64,000 nucleotides of DNA from Sulfuriferula sp. GTDB taxonomy: Bacteria > Pseudomonadota > Gammaproteobacteria > Burkholderiales > Sulfuriferulaceae. The stretch lies in NCBI GenBank assembly GCA_013140765.1, contig JABFSE010000010.1, forward strand, positions 62,001 through 126,000. Direction: 5' to 3'. A program made the position numbers and the translations under genes. The notes under the pieces were generated by a model. That model saw only the letters and a program-made list of their open reading frames with translations, did no database searches and was not told the origin of the DNA. Shown here piece after piece: positions 35,020 through 46,131 of this stretch; the first letter of the stretch is position 1; each line of letters begins with the position of its first letter.

Positions 35020-38000
35020 TAGCCAAGTTTATTAACTGGTCGTTGCAGAACCGCTTTTTAGTCATCGTTGCCACCTTGATAGTGACTTTATGGGGCGTGC
35101 ACGCCGTCACACAAACGCCGCTGGATGCGATTCCTGATTTGTCCGATGTGCAAGTTATTATCAAAACCAGCTATCCAGGGCAAGCACCGCGTATCGTCGA
35201 GGATCAAATCACCTACCCGCTCACCACCACCATGATGTCTGTGCCTGGTGCAAAAGTGGTGCGTGGTTATTCATTTTTTGGGGATTCTTATATTTATGTT
35301 TTATTTGAAGATGGCACAGATCAATACTGGGCACGCTCACGGGTGCTGGAATACCTCAATCAAGCAGCCAGCAAGCTACCCGCAGGCGTTAAACCTGAGC
35401 TAGGACCTGATGCCACGGGCGTGGGCTGGATTTATGAATATGCTTTAGTTGATAGAACCAACCACCATGATTTAAGCCAATTACGCAGCTTGCAAGACTG
35501 GTTTTTGAAATATGAATTACGCAGTGTGCCTGGTGTCGCCGAGGTAGCTACTTTGGGTGGCATGGTGAAGCAATATCAAATTGTGCTCAATCCTGACGCG
35601 CTCCGCGCTTATCGCATCACCGTGCAACAAGTGATTAGTGCCGTGCAAGCCGCGAATCAAGAGGCTGGTGGCTCTGTGGTTGAAATGGGCGAAGCGGAGT
35701 ACATGGTACGCGCCACTGGCTATTTGCAATCAATAGACACGATTAAGGAAATACCTTTGGGTACGGGTGCGAATGGCACGCCGATTAGCGTAGGCGATAT
35801 TGCGCGGGTGCAGGTAGGTCCGCAATTACGTCGCGGTATCGCAGAATTAAACGGCAATGGTGAAGTCGTGGGTGGCGTGGTTATTATGCGCTCAGGTAAA
35901 AATGCGATGGACACCATAGCCGCTGTTAAAGCCAAATTAGCCAGTTTGAAACAAGGTTTGCCAGCAGGTGTGGAAATCGTACCGACCTACGACAGATCTG
36001 ATTTAATCCAACGCGCAGTGGATAGTTTAAGCTATAAACTACTTGAGGAATTTATAGCTGTTGCTTTGATTTGTTTTGTATTTTTATTTCATATCAGATC
36101 AGCCTTAGTCGCGATTATTGCGTTGCCTATAGGCGTGCTCATGGCGTTTGTGGTGATGCACTGGCAAGGCATTAACGCTAATATCATGTCGTTAGGTGGT
36201 ATCGCGATTGCCATAGGGGCGATGCTGGATGCCGCGATTGTGATGATAGAAAATGCGCATAAACACTTAGAAGCCTGGCACCAACAATCGCCCAATACGC
36301 CGCCAACGGCACAACAACACCTGCGTTTAATCAGTGATGCGGCGATAGAGGTAGGTCCTGCGCTATTCTTCAGCCTACTGATTATTACCGTTAGTTTTGT
36401 GCCTATTTTTACGCTACAAGCGCAAGAAGGACGTTTGTTCGCCCCGCTTGCTTATACCAAAACTTACGCCATGGCGGCGGCGGCAGGTTTATCGGTGAGT
36501 GTGATTCCCGTGCTCATGTCGTATTTTATACGCGGAAAAATCAATAGCGAACACAGTAACCCCCTCAATCGCTGGCTCATTGCGTTCTATCGTCCTGTTA
36601 TTGCACGGGTATTACACCACCCTAAAGCCACTTTAGCGGTTGCAGCACTACTGTTGGCAACTACTTTTATCCCGCTATCTCAGCTAGGGAGTGAGTTTAT
36701 GCCGCCGCTAGAAGAAGGCGATTTACTCTATATGCCTACCGCCCAACCTAGCATTTCAGCTGGCAAGGCGGCCGAACTACTACAGCAAACAGATAGGCTT
36801 ATCGCCACTGTGCCTGAAGTAGCACGGGTATTCGGCAAAGCAGGTCGGGCAGAAACAGCAACCGACCCCGCACCACTGGAAATGTTTGAAACCACCATAC
36901 AGTTCAAACCAAAATCACAGTGGCGAGCAGGCATGACAGAAGAAAAGCTCATCGCCGAATTGGATAAGGTGACTAAAATCCCAGGTCTATCCAATGTCTG
37001 GGTGCAGCCGATACGTAACCGCATTGATATGTTAGCGACAGGGATTAAAACCCCTGTGGGCATTAAAATATCCGGCCCCGATATCAAGGTCATAGAACAA
37101 ATAGGCGAGCAAATCGAGGGTTTAATCAAACCTATTGTAGGCACACGCAGTGCTTTGGCGGAGCGATTAACAGGTGGGCGTTACATCACGATAGATATTA
37201 ACCGCCCCGCCGCCGCACGTTATGGTCTCAATATCGCTGATTTACAAAGCATTATCGCCAGCGCAGTGGGCGGTGAAAATATCGCAACGACGATAGAAGG
37301 GTTGGAACGTTATCCGATTAACATTCGTTATCCGCAAGCCATGCGTGACTCGGTGAGCGCATTGCGTAACCTGCCGATTATCACCAGATCGGGCGTTACT
37401 TTGCCGCTGTCTAGCGTGGCGGATGTGAACATTACCGATGGTCCAGCCATGTTGCGCAGTGAAAATAGCCGACCTAGCGGTTGGGTGTATGTCGATATTA
37501 CAGGGCGTGATTTAGGTTCATTTGTACATGAAGCGCAACAAATTGTGGCGGCTAAGGTAAAACTACCTGCAGGTTATGCCATTGCGTGGTCAGGGCAATT
37601 CGAGTATCTGGAACGCGCCAGCCAGCGGCTGAAACTGGTTATCCCATTGACTTTAAGTATTATTTTTATGTTGCTATATCTGACTTTCCGTCGCGCAGTT
37701 GAGCCAGTCATTATCATGAGCACCTTACCATTCGCACTGATAGGCGGGCTTTGGTTAGTGTATGGACTGGGTTATAACTTCTCAATTGCAGTGGCTGTTG
37801 GCTTTATCGCATTGGCAGGGGTGGCGGCAGAGTTTGGTGTGATTATGTTGCTGTATTTGAATCAGTCCATTAGTAAATATGAAACCGCTAACGCGCTGAA
37901 TAGTCGCGCTCAACTTATCAATGCGATTATAGACGGCGCAGTATTACGCGTGCGTCCTAAAGCAATGACGGTAGCCGTGATTATCGCAGGCTTAGTGCCG

Positions 38001-38144
38001 ATTATGATAGGGCATGAAACAGGATCAGAAGTGATGCAACGCATCGCCGCACCTATGATAGGCGGGATGATTACCGCCCCACTGCTGTCCATGCTGGTGA
38101 TGCCAGCGGTGTATTTGTTGTGGAAAGGACGTAAGCTAAAATAA
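35016..38144 (+). CDS. cusA: CusA-like heavy-metal RND efflux pump
   Basis: A 1042-residue RND transporter with 12 predicted membrane helices and two large periplasmic loops. The membrane-helix-4 motif [20 protein letters not shown] includes the Asp of the proton relay and is characteristic of heavy-metal RND pumps. The family exports Cu(I)/Ag(I) from periplasm or cytosol through CusB and CusC. The CusB metal-binding domain and the Met-rich leader gene favour Cu/Ag over Co/Zn/Cd, but the metal is inferred. It is closed by a strong terminator. Confidence 0.92.
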   Translation: MIAKFINWSLQNRFLVIVATLIVTLWGVHAVTQTPLDAIPDLSDVQVIIKTSYPGQAPRIVEDQITYPLTTTMMSVPGAKVVRGYSFFGDSYIYVLFEDGTDQYWARSRVLEYLNQAASKLPAGVKPELGPDATGVGWIYEYALVDRTNHHDLSQLRSLQDWFLKYELRSVPGVAEVATLGGMVKQYQIVLNPDALRAYRITVQQVISAVQAANQEAGGSVVEMGEAEYMVRATGYLQSIDTIKEIPLGTGANGTPISVGDIARVQVGPQLRRGIAELNGNGEVVGGVVIMRSGKNAMDTIAAVKAKLASLKQGLPAGVEIVPTYDRSDLIQRAVDSLSYKLLEEFIAVALICFVFLFHIRSALVAIIALPIGVLMAFVVMHWQGINANIMSLGGIAIAIGAMLDAAIVMIENAHKHLEAWHQQSPNTPPTAQQHLRLISDAAIEVGPALFFSLLIITVSFVPIFTLQAQEGRLFAPLAYTKTYAMAAAAGLSVSVIPVLMSYFIRGKINSEHSNPLNRWLIAFYRPVIARVLHHPKATLAVAALLLATTFIPLSQLGSEFMPPLEEGDLLYMPTAQPSISAGKAAELLQQTDRLIATVPEVARVFGKAGRAETATDPAPLEMFETTIQFKPKSQWRAGMTEEKLIAELDKVTKIPGLSNVWVQPIRNRIDMLATGIKTPVGIKISGPDIKVIEQIGEQIEGLIKPIVGTRSALAERLTGGRYITIDINRPAAARYGLNIADLQSIIASAVGGENIATTIEGLERYPINIRYPQAMRDSVSALRNLPIITRSGVTLPLSSVADVNITDGPAMLRSENSRPSGWVYVDITGRDLGSFVHEAQQIVAAKVKLPAGYAIAWSGQFEYLERASQRLKLVIPLTLSIIFMLLYLTFRRAVEPVIIMSTLPFALIGGLWLVYGLGYNFSIAVAVGFIALAGVAAEFGVIMLLYLNQSISKYETANALNSRAQLINAIIDGAVLRVRPKAMTVAVIIAGLVPIMIGHETGSEVMQRIAAPMIGGMITAPLLSMLVMPAVYLLWKGRKLK

Positions 38145-38145
38145 G

Positions 38146-38175
38146 AAAACGCCCGTTACGATTAACGGGCGTTTT
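38146..38175. terminator. Bidirectional terminator between cusA and iscX
   Basis: A perfect 13-bp stem (38146-38158 with 38163-38175) with loop CGAT is flanked by A and T runs, so it can stop transcription of both cusA (+) and the isc operon (-). Confidence 0.9.
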
Positions 38176-38179
38176 GGTT

Positions 38180-38374
38180 TTACTCAGCTTCGTCTATCCA
38201 AGCCTGCTGTATCGCTTCAAGGATTTTTTCGTTGGAGTGTTCAGCGTGGTCATTAAAATCAGGCAATGCCATGACCCAAGCATGTAAATCAGTGAAGCGT
38301 ATGTACTGCGGATCGACATCTGGATGCGTTTCATATAGCTCGATAGCAATGTCTAAAGTATCAGTCCATTTCAT
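38180..38374 (-). CDS. iscX: IscX, Fe-S assembly regulator
   Basis: A 64-residue acidic protein of the IscX/YfhJ family (MKWTDTLDIAIELYETHPDVDP is the conserved N-terminus). It binds iron and IscS and tunes cluster assembly. It is the last gene of the isc operon, one base after fdx, and is followed directly by the terminator. Confidence 0.92.
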   Translation of the reverse strand: MKWTDTLDIAIELYETHPDVDPQYIRFTDLHAWVMALPDFNDHAEHSNEKILEAIQQAWIDEAE

Positions 38375-38375
38375 G

Positions 38376-38714
38376 TTAATGCCCCTCTTTAACCATATTG
38401 ACCGTATATTTTGGGATTTCTATGACTAGATTTTGGTTCGTCATTATTGCTTGGCAAGATAAACGTGAATTAGGCTCTAAACCCCAAGCCTTGTCCAGCA
38501 TATCGTCTTCTAATTCATCCGATGGCGCAAGCGAATTAAAGCCTTCGCGCACAATGACGTGGCAAGTTGTGCAAGCGCAGGATTTTTCACAAGCGTGCTC
38601 TATATCTATATCGTTAGTCAATAATACGTCACAAATGCTAATACCAGCATCAGCTTCTAGCACTGCGCCATCGGGACATAATTCTGCGTGTGGGAGTACG
38701 ATAATTTGGGGCAT
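38376..38714 (-). CDS. fdx: [2Fe-2S] ferredoxin of the isc operon
   Basis: A 112-residue adrenodoxin-type ferredoxin. Cluster ligands are C42, C48 and C51 (in CEKSCACTTC) and C87. It supplies electrons for cluster assembly by IscS/IscU. It is eight bases downstream of hscA. Confidence 0.93.
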   Translation of the reverse strand: MPQIIVLPHAELCPDGAVLEADAGISICDVLLTNDIDIEHACEKSCACTTCHVIVREGFNSLAPSDELEDDMLDKAWGLEPNSRLSCQAIMTNQNLVIEIPKYTVNMVKEGH

Positions 38715-38722
38715 ATAATTCT

Positions 38723-40585
38723 CTATAATGTGTCGATACGTTGACCAGCTAAAACCTGCTTGACGCTATTATCCATGCGTTTAGCGGCAAAGTTGCTGGT
38801 GGTTTGATTTAGGGCTTCAGTCGCATCTATGATGACACGATGATTGTCCGCCGCAATGTAGCTTTGTAACTGCGTGATTTCAGCGTTAATTTGTTGTATC
38901 TCTGCGTCGCTCAATAAGCTATCGCCGTTTTCTGCCAACGCGCTATGTATTGCGTCTATGAGTCGTTGCGCTTCTACGCGGGCTTCTTGCAGAGCGCGTA
39001 ACTGCATATCCAGGCTGGCGTTTTCGTTCGATGATTTAAGCATTTTGGTAATGTCATCATCAGATAAACCATAGGCTGGTTTGACTACGATGGTGGCTTG
39101 CACACCGCTTTTGAGTTCTTCTGCCGATACCGACAGCAAGCCGTCCGCATCAACCTGAAAAGTTACGCGAATACGCGCCGCACCTGCCACCATAGGCGGT
39201 ATGCCGCGCAATTCAAATTTAGCCAGTGAGCGGCAATCGCTGACTAATTCACGTTCACCTTGCACCAGATGTATGCTCATTGCAGTTTGACCATCTTTAT
39301 AAGTGGTGAACTCTTGAGCGCGACCTGCGGGGATGGTGGTATTGCGTGGAATGATTTTTTCTGCCAAGCCACCCATCGTTTCTATGCCTAAAGACAATGG
39401 GATCACATCTAACAATAGCCAATCATCTGCCGCGCGATTACCTGCCAGCACATTGGCCTGGATTGCCGCGCCGAGTGCGACCACTTTATCAGGGTCAAGA
39501 TTAGTTAAAGGTGCTTGCTGAAAAAACTCAGCCACTGCCGACTGTATGCGCGGCATACGGGTAGAGCCACCAACCATCACCACACCCTTGACATCCTCCA
39601 CCGTCAATCCTGCGTCACGCAAGGCTTTACGCGTGGGTGACAAAGTTTTATTGACCAAGCTCGCGGTAATTTCGTTAAAAATAGCGGTAGTGAGTTCTAA
39701 GTTAATCATTTCGCCTGAGGCTAATAATGCGCTGATATTTACCTGCGTATGGTCGGTCAGTGTTTCCTTAGCCGCTCGTGCTTTAGTCAGTAACAAACGC
39801 GTATCGCCTGCGGTTAAAATCGGAAATTTAGCCTGTTCTAACACCCAGCAATAAATTCTATGGTCAAAATCATCACCACCCAATGCCGCGTCGCCATTGG
39901 TTGCCAAGACTTCAAACACGCCTTGCGACAAGCGTAAAATAGAAATATCAAACGTGCCGCCACCCAAGTCAAACACGGCGTAAACACCTTCGCTGGCATT
40001 ATCCAAACCGTAAGCGATTGCCGCCGCAGTGGGTTCATTGAGCAAGCGCAATACGTTTAAGCCTGCAAATTTTGCCGCGTCTTTGGTCGCTTGACGTTGT
40101 GCATCATCAAAATACGCAGGCACGGTAATCACCGCGCCGACTAATTCGCCACCCAGCGAACGTTCGGCACGATCGCGCAACACCCGCAAAATATCGGCAG
40201 ACACGGCTACAGGGCTTTTTACCCCCGCGCAAGTTTTCAACTGCACCATACCAGGCGCATCGACAAACTGATAAGGAAAGCTGGCGGCATCGACAATATC
40301 AGCCAAACCACGCCCCATGAAACGCTTAATGGAAACCAGCGTATTATGCGGGTCTGCGCTTTGTAAGGCGAGTGCGGCATAACCGACAGTAACGGTTTGG
40401 TCGGCTTGATAATGAACCACAGATGGCAGTAATGCCCTACCATCTTCATCATTGAGCACCACTGCCACGCCATTACGCACGCTGGCTACTAGTGAATTTG
40501 TTGTACCCAAGTCTATCCCCACCGCCAATCTGTGTTGGTGCGGCGCAGTGCTCATACCTGGCTCTGAAATTTGCAATAATGCCAT
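38723..40585 (-). CDS. hscA: HscA, Hsp70-type chaperone for Fe-S transfer
   Basis: A 620-residue Hsp70 homologue. The nucleotide-binding domain begins [12 protein letters not shown], with [14 protein letters not shown] and [13 protein letters not shown] further on; the substrate-binding domain follows from about residue 390. With HscB it releases Fe-S clusters from IscU to acceptors. Length matches the family. It is three bases after hscB. Confidence 0.95.
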   Translation of the reverse strand: MALLQISEPGMSTAPHQHRLAVGIDLGTTNSLVASVRNGVAVVLNDEDGRALLPSVVHYQADQTVTVGYAALALQSADPHNTLVSIKRFMGRGLADIVDAASFPYQFVDAPGMVQLKTCAGVKSPVAVSADILRVLRDRAERSLGGELVGAVITVPAYFDDAQRQATKDAAKFAGLNVLRLLNEPTAAAIAYGLDNASEGVYAVFDLGGGTFDISILRLSQGVFEVLATNGDAALGGDDFDHRIYCWVLEQAKFPILTAGDTRLLLTKARAAKETLTDHTQVNISALLASGEMINLELTTAIFNEITASLVNKTLSPTRKALRDAGLTVEDVKGVVMVGGSTRMPRIQSAVAEFFQQAPLTNLDPDKVVALGAAIQANVLAGNRAADDWLLLDVIPLSLGIETMGGLAEKIIPRNTTIPAGRAQEFTTYKDGQTAMSIHLVQGERELVSDCRSLAKFELRGIPPMVAGAARIRVTFQVDADGLLSVSAEELKSGVQATIVVKPAYGLSDDDITKMLKSSNENASLDMQLRALQEARVEAQRLIDAIHSALAENGDSLLSDAEIQQINAEITQLQSYIAADNHRVIIDATEALNQTTSNFAAKRMDNSVKQVLAGQRIDTL

Positions 40586-40588
40586 GCG

Positions 40589-41122
40589 TTAAACGTCCAT
40601 TGCTGCATAAGCGTCGTCGATTTCGCTCATGATTTTTTCTATGAATTTAAGTTGGCGCACGTTGTCTGTCGCCGCACGCCAATCTTGCTGTTGATCTAAT
40701 TGTGTTAATAATTGCTCACGCCAGCGTTTGCCATGCGTCGCTACGTCGGCTTCTACTTGTTGCAAAGCGGTCATGTCGGCAGCTTGTTGCGCGTCTTGTA
40801 TTGCCTCGCGCCAGTCAATTTGTTGCATCAAAAACGCCATAGGTAATTGTGTATTGGTTTGCGCCAATGCCTCTATGCCGTGTAATTGTAGTAAATAAAT
40901 AGCACGATTTAGCGGTGATTTTAAGGTTTGATAGGCTTCATTTACGCGGGTGGACCATTGCATGGAAACGCGCTTTTCAGCATCCGATAAATGGGCAAAT
41001 TTATCAGGGTGAACTTGATTTTGCAGGCTACGGAAAGTGGCATCTAACGCCGCATTATCTAATTCATAACGCGGTGTCAGCCCAAATAATTCAAAATGAT
41101 TTTGGTGGAAATCGAGTGCCAT
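40589..41122 (-). CDS. hscB: HscB, J-domain co-chaperone
   Basis: A 177-residue co-chaperone with an N-terminal J domain (HPD at residues 38-40) and a C-terminal three-helix HscB domain from about residue 90. It delivers IscU to HscA and stimulates its ATPase. It is 15 bases after iscA. Confidence 0.93.
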   Translation of the reverse strand: MALDFHQNHFELFGLTPRYELDNAALDATFRSLQNQVHPDKFAHLSDAEKRVSMQWSTRVNEAYQTLKSPLNRAIYLLQLHGIEALAQTNTQLPMAFLMQQIDWREAIQDAQQAADMTALQQVEADVATHGKRWREQLLTQLDQQQDWRAATDNVRQLKFIEKIMSEIDDAYAAMDV

Positions 41123-41137
41123 TCGTTAAATCAAATA

Positions 41138-41461
41138 CTAAACGTTAAAACTCTCGCCACAACCGCAGGCATCTTTGACGTTAGGGTTATTAAATTTGAA
41201 GCCTTCGTTAAGCCCTTCCCGTGTGAAATCCAGCTCCATACCATCAATATAAGGCAGGCTTTTCGGATCAACAATCACGGTTACGCCGAATTGTTCAAAC
41301 GTTAAATCATCGTCATCCAGCACATCGGCGAATTCCAGCTTATAAGCCATCCCCGAACAACCGCTGGTACGCACGCCTAAGCGCAAACCCACGCCTTTGC
41401 CGCGTTTAACAAGGAAATTAGCAATATGCTTGGCCGCACTCTCGGTCACTGTAATCGTCAT
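41138..41461 (-). CDS. iscA: IscA, A-type Fe-S carrier
   Basis: A 107-residue A-type carrier with the three conserved cysteines: one in [10 protein letters not shown] and two in DACGCGE near the C-terminus. It binds iron or clusters and passes them to target proteins. It is 18 bases after iscU. Confidence 0.93.
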   Translation of the reverse strand: MTITVTESAAKHIANFLVKRGKGVGLRLGVRTSGCSGMAYKLEFADVLDDDDLTFEQFGVTVIVDPKSLPYIDGMELDFTREGLNEGFKFNNPNVKDACGCGESFNV

Positions 41462-41479
41462 GATTTATTCCTTTTAATA

Positions 41480-41875
41480 CTAATGCGCACTCACAGCACC
41501 ATGTTTGGCTTTGTAATCATCGACAGCCGCTTTAATTGCGTCTTCAGCCAAAATTGAACAGTGGATTTTAACAGGCGGCAAGGCTAATTCTTCTGCGATA
41601 GCCGTGTTTTTGATTTCCATTGCTTGGTCTAGTGTCTTGCCTTTAACCCACTCGGTCACTAATGAGCTAGATGCAATCGCTGAACCGCAACCGTAAGTCT
41701 TAAATTTAGCATCTTCGATAATGCCATCTTTATTGACTTTGATTTGTAGTTTCATGACGTCGCCGCAAGCAGGCGCGCCAACCATGCCTGTGCCGACTTC
41801 ATCATCATCTTTTGCAAATGAACCCACATTACGTGGATTTTCGTAGTGGTCTAAAACTTTATCGCTGTATGCCAT
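41480..41875 (-). CDS. iscU: IscU, Fe-S scaffold protein
   Basis: A 131-residue scaffold with the three conserved cysteines in PACGD, YGCGSAIASS and KIHCSILAE, plus the Asp next to the first. It receives sulfur from IscS and assembles [2Fe-2S] and [4Fe-4S] clusters. The ATG encoding MAYSDKVLDHYENPRN is the family start and has AGGAG nine bases upstream; a longer in-frame start (41908) would overlap iscS and is rejected. Confidence 0.95.
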   Translation of the reverse strand: MAYSDKVLDHYENPRNVGSFAKDDDEVGTGMVGAPACGDVMKLQIKVNKDGIIEDAKFKTYGCGSAIASSSLVTEWVKGKTLDQAMEIKNTAIAEELALPPVKIHCSILAEDAIKAAVDDYKAKHGAVSAH

Positions 41876-41892
41876 GATATTTCTCCTAAAAT

Positions 41893-43104
41893 TTAGTGCG
41901 CGGCCCATTTAACGGTGTTCAAATCTATACCGTCTTGGAACATTTCCCACAAAGGTGACAACTCGCGCAGCTTGCCGATTTTTTGATGTAACAATTCAAT
42001 TGCGTAATCCACATCTTGTTCAGTGGTGTAACGACCGATAGAGAAGCGGATAGAGCTGTGCGCTAATTCATCTGAACGCCCCAGTGCCCGCAATACATAT
42101 GAAGGCTCTAAGCTCGCTGAAGTACATGCAGAACCTGACGACACGGCCAAGTCTTTAATTGCCATCAACAAGGATTCGCCTTCAACAAAATTGAAGCTGA
42201 TATTCAGATTGTGCGGCACGCGTTTTTCCATGTCACCGTTGATATGGACTTCTTCGATGTCAGATAAACCTGTTAATAAACGATCACGTAAGGCACGAAT
42301 ACGCACGTTTTCAACCGCCATTTCTTCACGCGCAATACGGAAAGCCTCGCCCATGCCGACGATTTGATGCGTTGCCAACGTACCTGAACGCATACCGCGC
42401 TCGTGACCGCCGCCGTGCATTTGCGCTTCTATACGCACACGCGGTTTGCGACGTACATACAACGCACCTACACCTTTAGGGCCGTAAGTTTTATGTGCTG
42501 AAAACGACATTAAATCGACTTTCAATTTACTCAAATCTATCTCGATTTTACCTGTAGCTTGCGCCGCATCCACATGAAAAATAATGCCTTTTTCACGGCA
42601 AATTTCGCCAATAGCCGCAATATCTTGTATGACACCGATTTCATTATTGACTAACAATATCGAAATAACGATGGTATCAGGACGAATAGCTGCTTTTAAT
42701 TTTTCTATATCCAGCAAACCGTCCGATTCAGGCGTGAGGTAGCTGACTTCATAACCTTCACGCTCTAATTCGCGCATCGTATCCAGCGTCGCTTTGTGTT
42801 CAGTTTGCAAGGTAATCAAATGCTTACCTTTGCCTTTATAGAAATGCGCTGAACCTTTAATGGCTAAATTGATAGATTCCGTCGCGCCTGAAGTCCATAC
42901 GATTTCTTTAGCATCGGCATTGACTAAGGCCGCAACCTGTTCACGCGCGGTTTCTACCGCTTTATCTGCTTCCCAGCCAAAATAATGTGAACGACTGGCT
43001 GGATTGCCGTATTGTTCAGTTAAATACGGTATCATTTTTGCGGCAACCCGCGCATCCACTGGGGTTGTTGCTGAATAATCCAAATAAATCGGTTTGTCTA
43101 ACAT
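41893..43104 (-). CDS. iscS: IscS, cysteine desulfurase
   Basis: A 403-residue PLP enzyme that takes sulfur from cysteine as a persulfide. The PLP lysine is K205 in [10 protein letters not shown], and the active-site cysteine is C327 in [12 protein letters not shown], on a loop typical of group I desulfurases. It feeds IscU and tRNA thiolation. It is 15 bases after iscR. Confidence 0.95.
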   Translation of the reverse strand: MLDKPIYLDYSATTPVDARVAAKMIPYLTEQYGNPASRSHYFGWEADKAVETAREQVAALVNADAKEIVWTSGATESINLAIKGSAHFYKGKGKHLITLQTEHKATLDTMRELEREGYEVSYLTPESDGLLDIEKLKAAIRPDTIVISILLVNNEIGVIQDIAAIGEICREKGIIFHVDAAQATGKIEIDLSKLKVDLMSFSAHKTYGPKGVGALYVRRKPRVRIEAQMHGGGHERGMRSGTLATHQIVGMGEAFRIAREEMAVENVRIRALRDRLLTGLSDIEEVHINGDMEKRVPHNLNISFNFVEGESLLMAIKDLAVSSGSACTSASLEPSYVLRALGRSDELAHSSIRFSIGRYTTEQDVDYAIELLHQKIGKLRELSPLWEMFQDGIDLNTVKWAAH

Positions 43105-43119
43105 GCTTTACTCCAAAAA

Positions 43120-43590
43120 TTAAGCGGCTATCGCTTTATCACTTTTCACGCGGCAATCATCCATCACTGCCACATTTGCTAATTTTGCCTGTTGTTGCTG
43201 AACCAAACTCGCCAGCGTCACGGTGGTTAAATAATCTTGTATGCAGGCATTCAGGTTATGCCATAAATCATGTGTCATACAACGACCGTCATCTTTACAA
43301 TTTTGCTTACCTGCGCATTGCGTTGCGTCTAAAGGCTCATCTACTGCTTGCACAATTTGCGCAACCGAAATATCAACCAAAGCACGTGCAACGCGATAAC
43401 CGCCGCCTGGGCCACGCACACTGTCCACTAACTCACGGCGGCGCAATTTACCAAACAATTGCTCTAAATACGATAGCGAAATTTTTTGTCGCTCGCTAAT
43501 AGCCGCCAAGGTCACAGGACCTTGTTCATGATTTAATGCTAAATCTATCATTGCAGTTACTGCAAATCGTCCTTTAGTCGTTAAGCGCAT
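43120..43590 (-). CDS. iscR: IscR, Fe-S-sensing Rrf2-family repressor
   Basis: A 156-residue Rrf2 regulator with an N-terminal winged helix (residues 1-65) and the [2Fe-2S] ligands C92, C98, C104 and probably H107. Holo-IscR represses its own operon through type 1 sites, and such a site lies just upstream (43629-43653). It is the first gene of the isc operon, so the system is autoregulated. Confidence 0.95.
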   Translation of the reverse strand: MRLTTKGRFAVTAMIDLALNHEQGPVTLAAISERQKISLSYLEQLFGKLRRRELVDSVRGPGGGYRVARALVDISVAQIVQAVDEPLDATQCAGKQNCKDDGRCMTHDLWHNLNACIQDYLTTVTLASLVQQQQAKLANVAVMDDCRVKSDKAIAA

Positions 43591-43653
43591 TGTCCAACCT
43601 CTCTACGTTACGTGGGTTGGACAATACAATACCCGATAAATTCAGTCAACTAT
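43590..43653 (-). promoter_or_regulatory. iscR promoter with IscR type 1 site and a second dyad
   Basis: On the minus strand, -35 TTGACT (43644-43649) and -10 TATTGT (43621-43626) are 17 bases apart. A stretch matching the E. coli IscR type 1 consensus at 23 of 25 positions covers 43629-43653 and overlaps the -35. A separate perfect 10-bp inverted repeat, TTGTCCAACC/GGTTGGACAA (43590-43599 and 43615-43624), overlaps the -10 and reaches the start codon. The type 1 site overlaps the end of cysE. Confidence 0.85.
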
Positions 43654-44394
43654 TTTATTTAAGTATGCCGCGTCAAATTCAGCCGCTTGCGACGCGGGGC
43701 AAGTTGTTTCTACACCCAAGGCTTGCAGTTGTGTCACTATCCACGTAATACGCTCATCCATATCAACAGAATGATCAATTAAGCCGTGCATCGCCTTAAC
43801 CATAGGGTCGTTCATGTCAGCACTAATCGCATACGCGGTAAAGCCTAACTTCTTAACGGTCGTGCCTGTTTCGTCAGCGGGTGCATCAGTCAATATCCGT
43901 GCGGGTATGCCCACCGCTGTCGCACCTGCTGGCACATCTTTCACCACGACGGCATTTGAGCCGATTTTTGCATTCGCACCCACTGTCAGTGGGCCGAGTA
44001 TTTTTGCGCCTGCGCCGACGACAACACCGTTTTCTAATGTCGGATGACGCTTGCCTTTATTCCATGACGTACCGCCTAGCGTTACCTGATGATAAAGCGT
44101 GCAATCATCACCGATAACCGCCGTTTCGCCTATCACCACGCCCATGCCGTGATCAATAAAAACACGCCGCCCAATTTGTGCGCCTGGGTGTATTTCTATC
44201 CCTGTCGCCCAGCGACCAAAATAGGCAGTAAATCGCGCCAGCCATTTCCAATCCCAACGCCAGAATCTAGCTGCCAGCCTATGCAACAAAATCGCATGTA
44301 TGCCAGGATAAGTGGTCAACACCTCCCACACTGACCGCGCCGCTGGGTCACGGTCAAATACAACAGCGACATCTTCACGTAATTGTTTTAACAC
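43642..44394 (-). CDS. cysE: Serine O-acetyltransferase CysE
   Basis: A 250-residue hexapeptide-repeat acetyltransferase that makes O-acetylserine for cysteine synthesis. It carries the left-handed beta-helix motifs ([23 protein letters not shown] and following) and catalytic His/Asp residues in FIDHG. It is next to iscR on the same strand, and its promoter carries a match to an IscR type 1 site, so cysteine supply and Fe-S assembly seem to share control. Confidence 0.95.
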   Translation of the reverse strand: MLKQLREDVAVVFDRDPAARSVWEVLTTYPGIHAILLHRLAARFWRWDWKWLARFTAYFGRWATGIEIHPGAQIGRRVFIDHGMGVVIGETAVIGDDCTLYHQVTLGGTSWNKGKRHPTLENGVVVGAGAKILGPLTVGANAKIGSNAVVVKDVPAGATAVGIPARILTDAPADETGTTVKKLGFTAYAISADMNDPMVKAMHGLIDHSVDMDERITWIVTQLQALGVETTCPASQAAEFDAAYLNKIVD

Positions 44395-44435
44395 GGCATC
44401 CTCTGAGTGATGAGCATCATGCTCTACGAGTGATT

Positions 44436-44468
44436 ATTATGCAATACCCGACTAATTTAGTCAAGTTT
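44436..44468 (-). promoter_or_regulatory. cysE promoter overlapped by an IscR type 1 site
   Basis: On the minus strand, -35 TTGACT (44459-44464) and -10 CATAAT (44436-44441) are 17 bases apart. The type 1 IscR consensus is matched at 24 of 25 positions over 44444-44468, overlapping the -35 and spacer, as at the iscR promoter. It lies in the last codons of trmJ. Confidence 0.85.
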
Positions 44469-45197
44469 TGTCGCTTCATTGATTTGCGCTGGATGGCGAA
44501 TTAACTTCACCATACCCATGAGGATATTTAGCTCCTCTTTTTCTAACTGCGCACGCGAATATAAACGCCTGAAACGCGTCATTAAGCGTCGTGGGGCAGC
44601 TAAGTTTAAGAAACCTATAGCAATCAAAGATTGCTCTAATTCCTGATAAAAACGTTCCAAATCTTCGTGTTTCGCCAGCTCTACAGCTGCTGCGGCTGGC
44701 ATATCGACTAATGCGCTACGCAATTCGTAGCATAAAATCTGCACCGCAGAAGCCAGATTCAGCGAGCTATAATCAGGATTGGCAGGAATATGCACCAGCA
44801 TCTGGCATTGTTCTAATTCAGCATTGGTCAAGCCTGACATTTCGGTGCCAAAAACCAACGCCACAGGATTATGTTGTGCGTGCGCCATTAACATCGGGGC
44901 TAATTCACGCGCACTCACCATTTTATGCGACAAATCTCGCCGCCGCGCAGTACAGCCAACAACCAGCGTCGCACCTTGCAACGCGCTGGCTAAATCCACC
45001 GTCACTTGTGCGGCATCCAGCACATCAGTAGAGCCCGCGCACATCGCAATAGCAACAGGGTCAGGGAACTGCTTGGGCGACACCAAACGCAAATCATGCA
45101 CGCCCATGGTTTTCATGGCGCGTGCCGCCGAGCCTATATTGCCAGGATGGCTGGTGTGACTTAATACAATACGAACATTATTTAACGAGGCTAACAT
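44457..45197 (-). CDS. trmJ: tRNA (cytidine/uridine-2'-O) methyltransferase TrmJ
   Basis: A 246-residue SPOUT-class RNA methyltransferase. The N-terminal NVRIVLSHTSHPGNIGSAARAM and the knot motif FGTEMSGLTNAELEQCQ are characteristic. It methylates position 32 of several tRNAs. It is divergent from suhB. Its 3' end holds the cysE promoter. Confidence 0.92.
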   Translation of the reverse strand: MLASLNNVRIVLSHTSHPGNIGSAARAMKTMGVHDLRLVSPKQFPDPVAIAMCAGSTDVLDAAQVTVDLASALQGATLVVGCTARRRDLSHKMVSARELAPMLMAHAQHNPVALVFGTEMSGLTNAELEQCQMLVHIPANPDYSSLNLASAVQILCYELRSALVDMPAAAAVELAKHEDLERFYQELEQSLIAIGFLNLAAPRRLMTRFRRLYSRAQLEKEELNILMGMVKLIRHPAQINEATKLD

Positions 45198-45269
45198 ATC
45201 TTTATCATTAGGGAAAAGTGGCTAATTTGGGTTAAAATACAAATGTTTTTTGCTCATTGACATACAGCC

Positions 45270-46067
45270 ATGCAACCTATGCTTACCATAGCGGTTAAAG
45301 CCGCACGCCGCGCCGCCAGTATTATTACCCGCGCGTCGCAAGACACTAACTTACTGCAAGTACACCACAAAGATCATAATGACTACGTCACCGAAGTCGA
45401 TCGTGCCGCTGAAGCGAGCATTATCGAAACCTTACTCGATGCCTATCCAAACCATGCTATTTTAGCAGAAGAGAGCGGTCAACAAGGGGAATCTGAATAT
45501 CAGTGGATAATTGATCCCCTTGATGGTACAACCAATTTCCTGCATGGTTTCCCCCAATACAGCGTTTCCATTGCCTTGGTGCATAACGGTCAGCTAGAAC
45601 AAGGCGTGATTTACGACCCTAGCCGCAATGACCTATTTACCGCATCACGCGGGCAAGGCGCTTATTTGAATGACAGACGTATCCGCGTCTCCAAAACACT
45701 GAAACTCGCTGACGCGCTTATCGGTACAGGCTTTCCTTATCGTGACTTCACTCACTTAGACACCTACATGGCGATGTTGCGTGAAGTCTTACAAAAATCA
45801 GCAGGCGTGCGCCGCCCAGGCTCTGCCGCGCTGGATTTAGCCTATGTTGCGGCAGGACGCTTAGATGGGTTTTGGGAAATTGGCTTGAGCAAATGGGATA
45901 TTGCCGCAGGATGCTTGCTGGTCAAAGAAGCAGGCGGATTAGTAGGTGATTTCCAAGGCGACGACAGCTATATAGATAGCGGCAATATCGTCGCAGGCAA
46001 TCCGAAAGTATTTGCCCAGCTATTACAAACCATCGCCCCACACGTGAGTGAAACGTTAAAAGGCTAA
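45270..46067 (+). CDS. suhB: Inositol-1-monophosphatase SuhB
   Basis: A 265-residue member of the IMPase family. The metal-binding motifs are [15 protein letters not shown] and the late WDIAAG. In proteobacteria SuhB also assists rRNA transcription antitermination. The length and start match. It is divergent from trmJ and is followed by lysC. Confidence 0.92.
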   Translation: MQPMLTIAVKAARRAASIITRASQDTNLLQVHHKDHNDYVTEVDRAAEASIIETLLDAYPNHAILAEESGQQGESEYQWIIDPLDGTTNFLHGFPQYSVSIALVHNGQLEQGVIYDPSRNDLFTASRGQGAYLNDRRIRVSKTLKLADALIGTGFPYRDFTHLDTYMAMLREVLQKSAGVRRPGSAALDLAYVAAGRLDGFWEIGLSKWDIAAGCLLVKEAGGLVGDFQGDDSYIDSGNIVAGNPKVFAQLLQTIAPHVSETLKG

Positions 46068-46131
46068 TGCCCTACTCGCCAATTAAACCACACTCAGTTA
46101 CAATTTATTTTTGCAACATTAACGAAACTAT

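Noticed and set aside
43590-43624. RNA hairpin hiding the iscR ribosome-binding site
   Set aside because: The predicted transcript starts near 43614, so the upstream arm of the repeat would not be in the RNA; a DNA operator is more likely.
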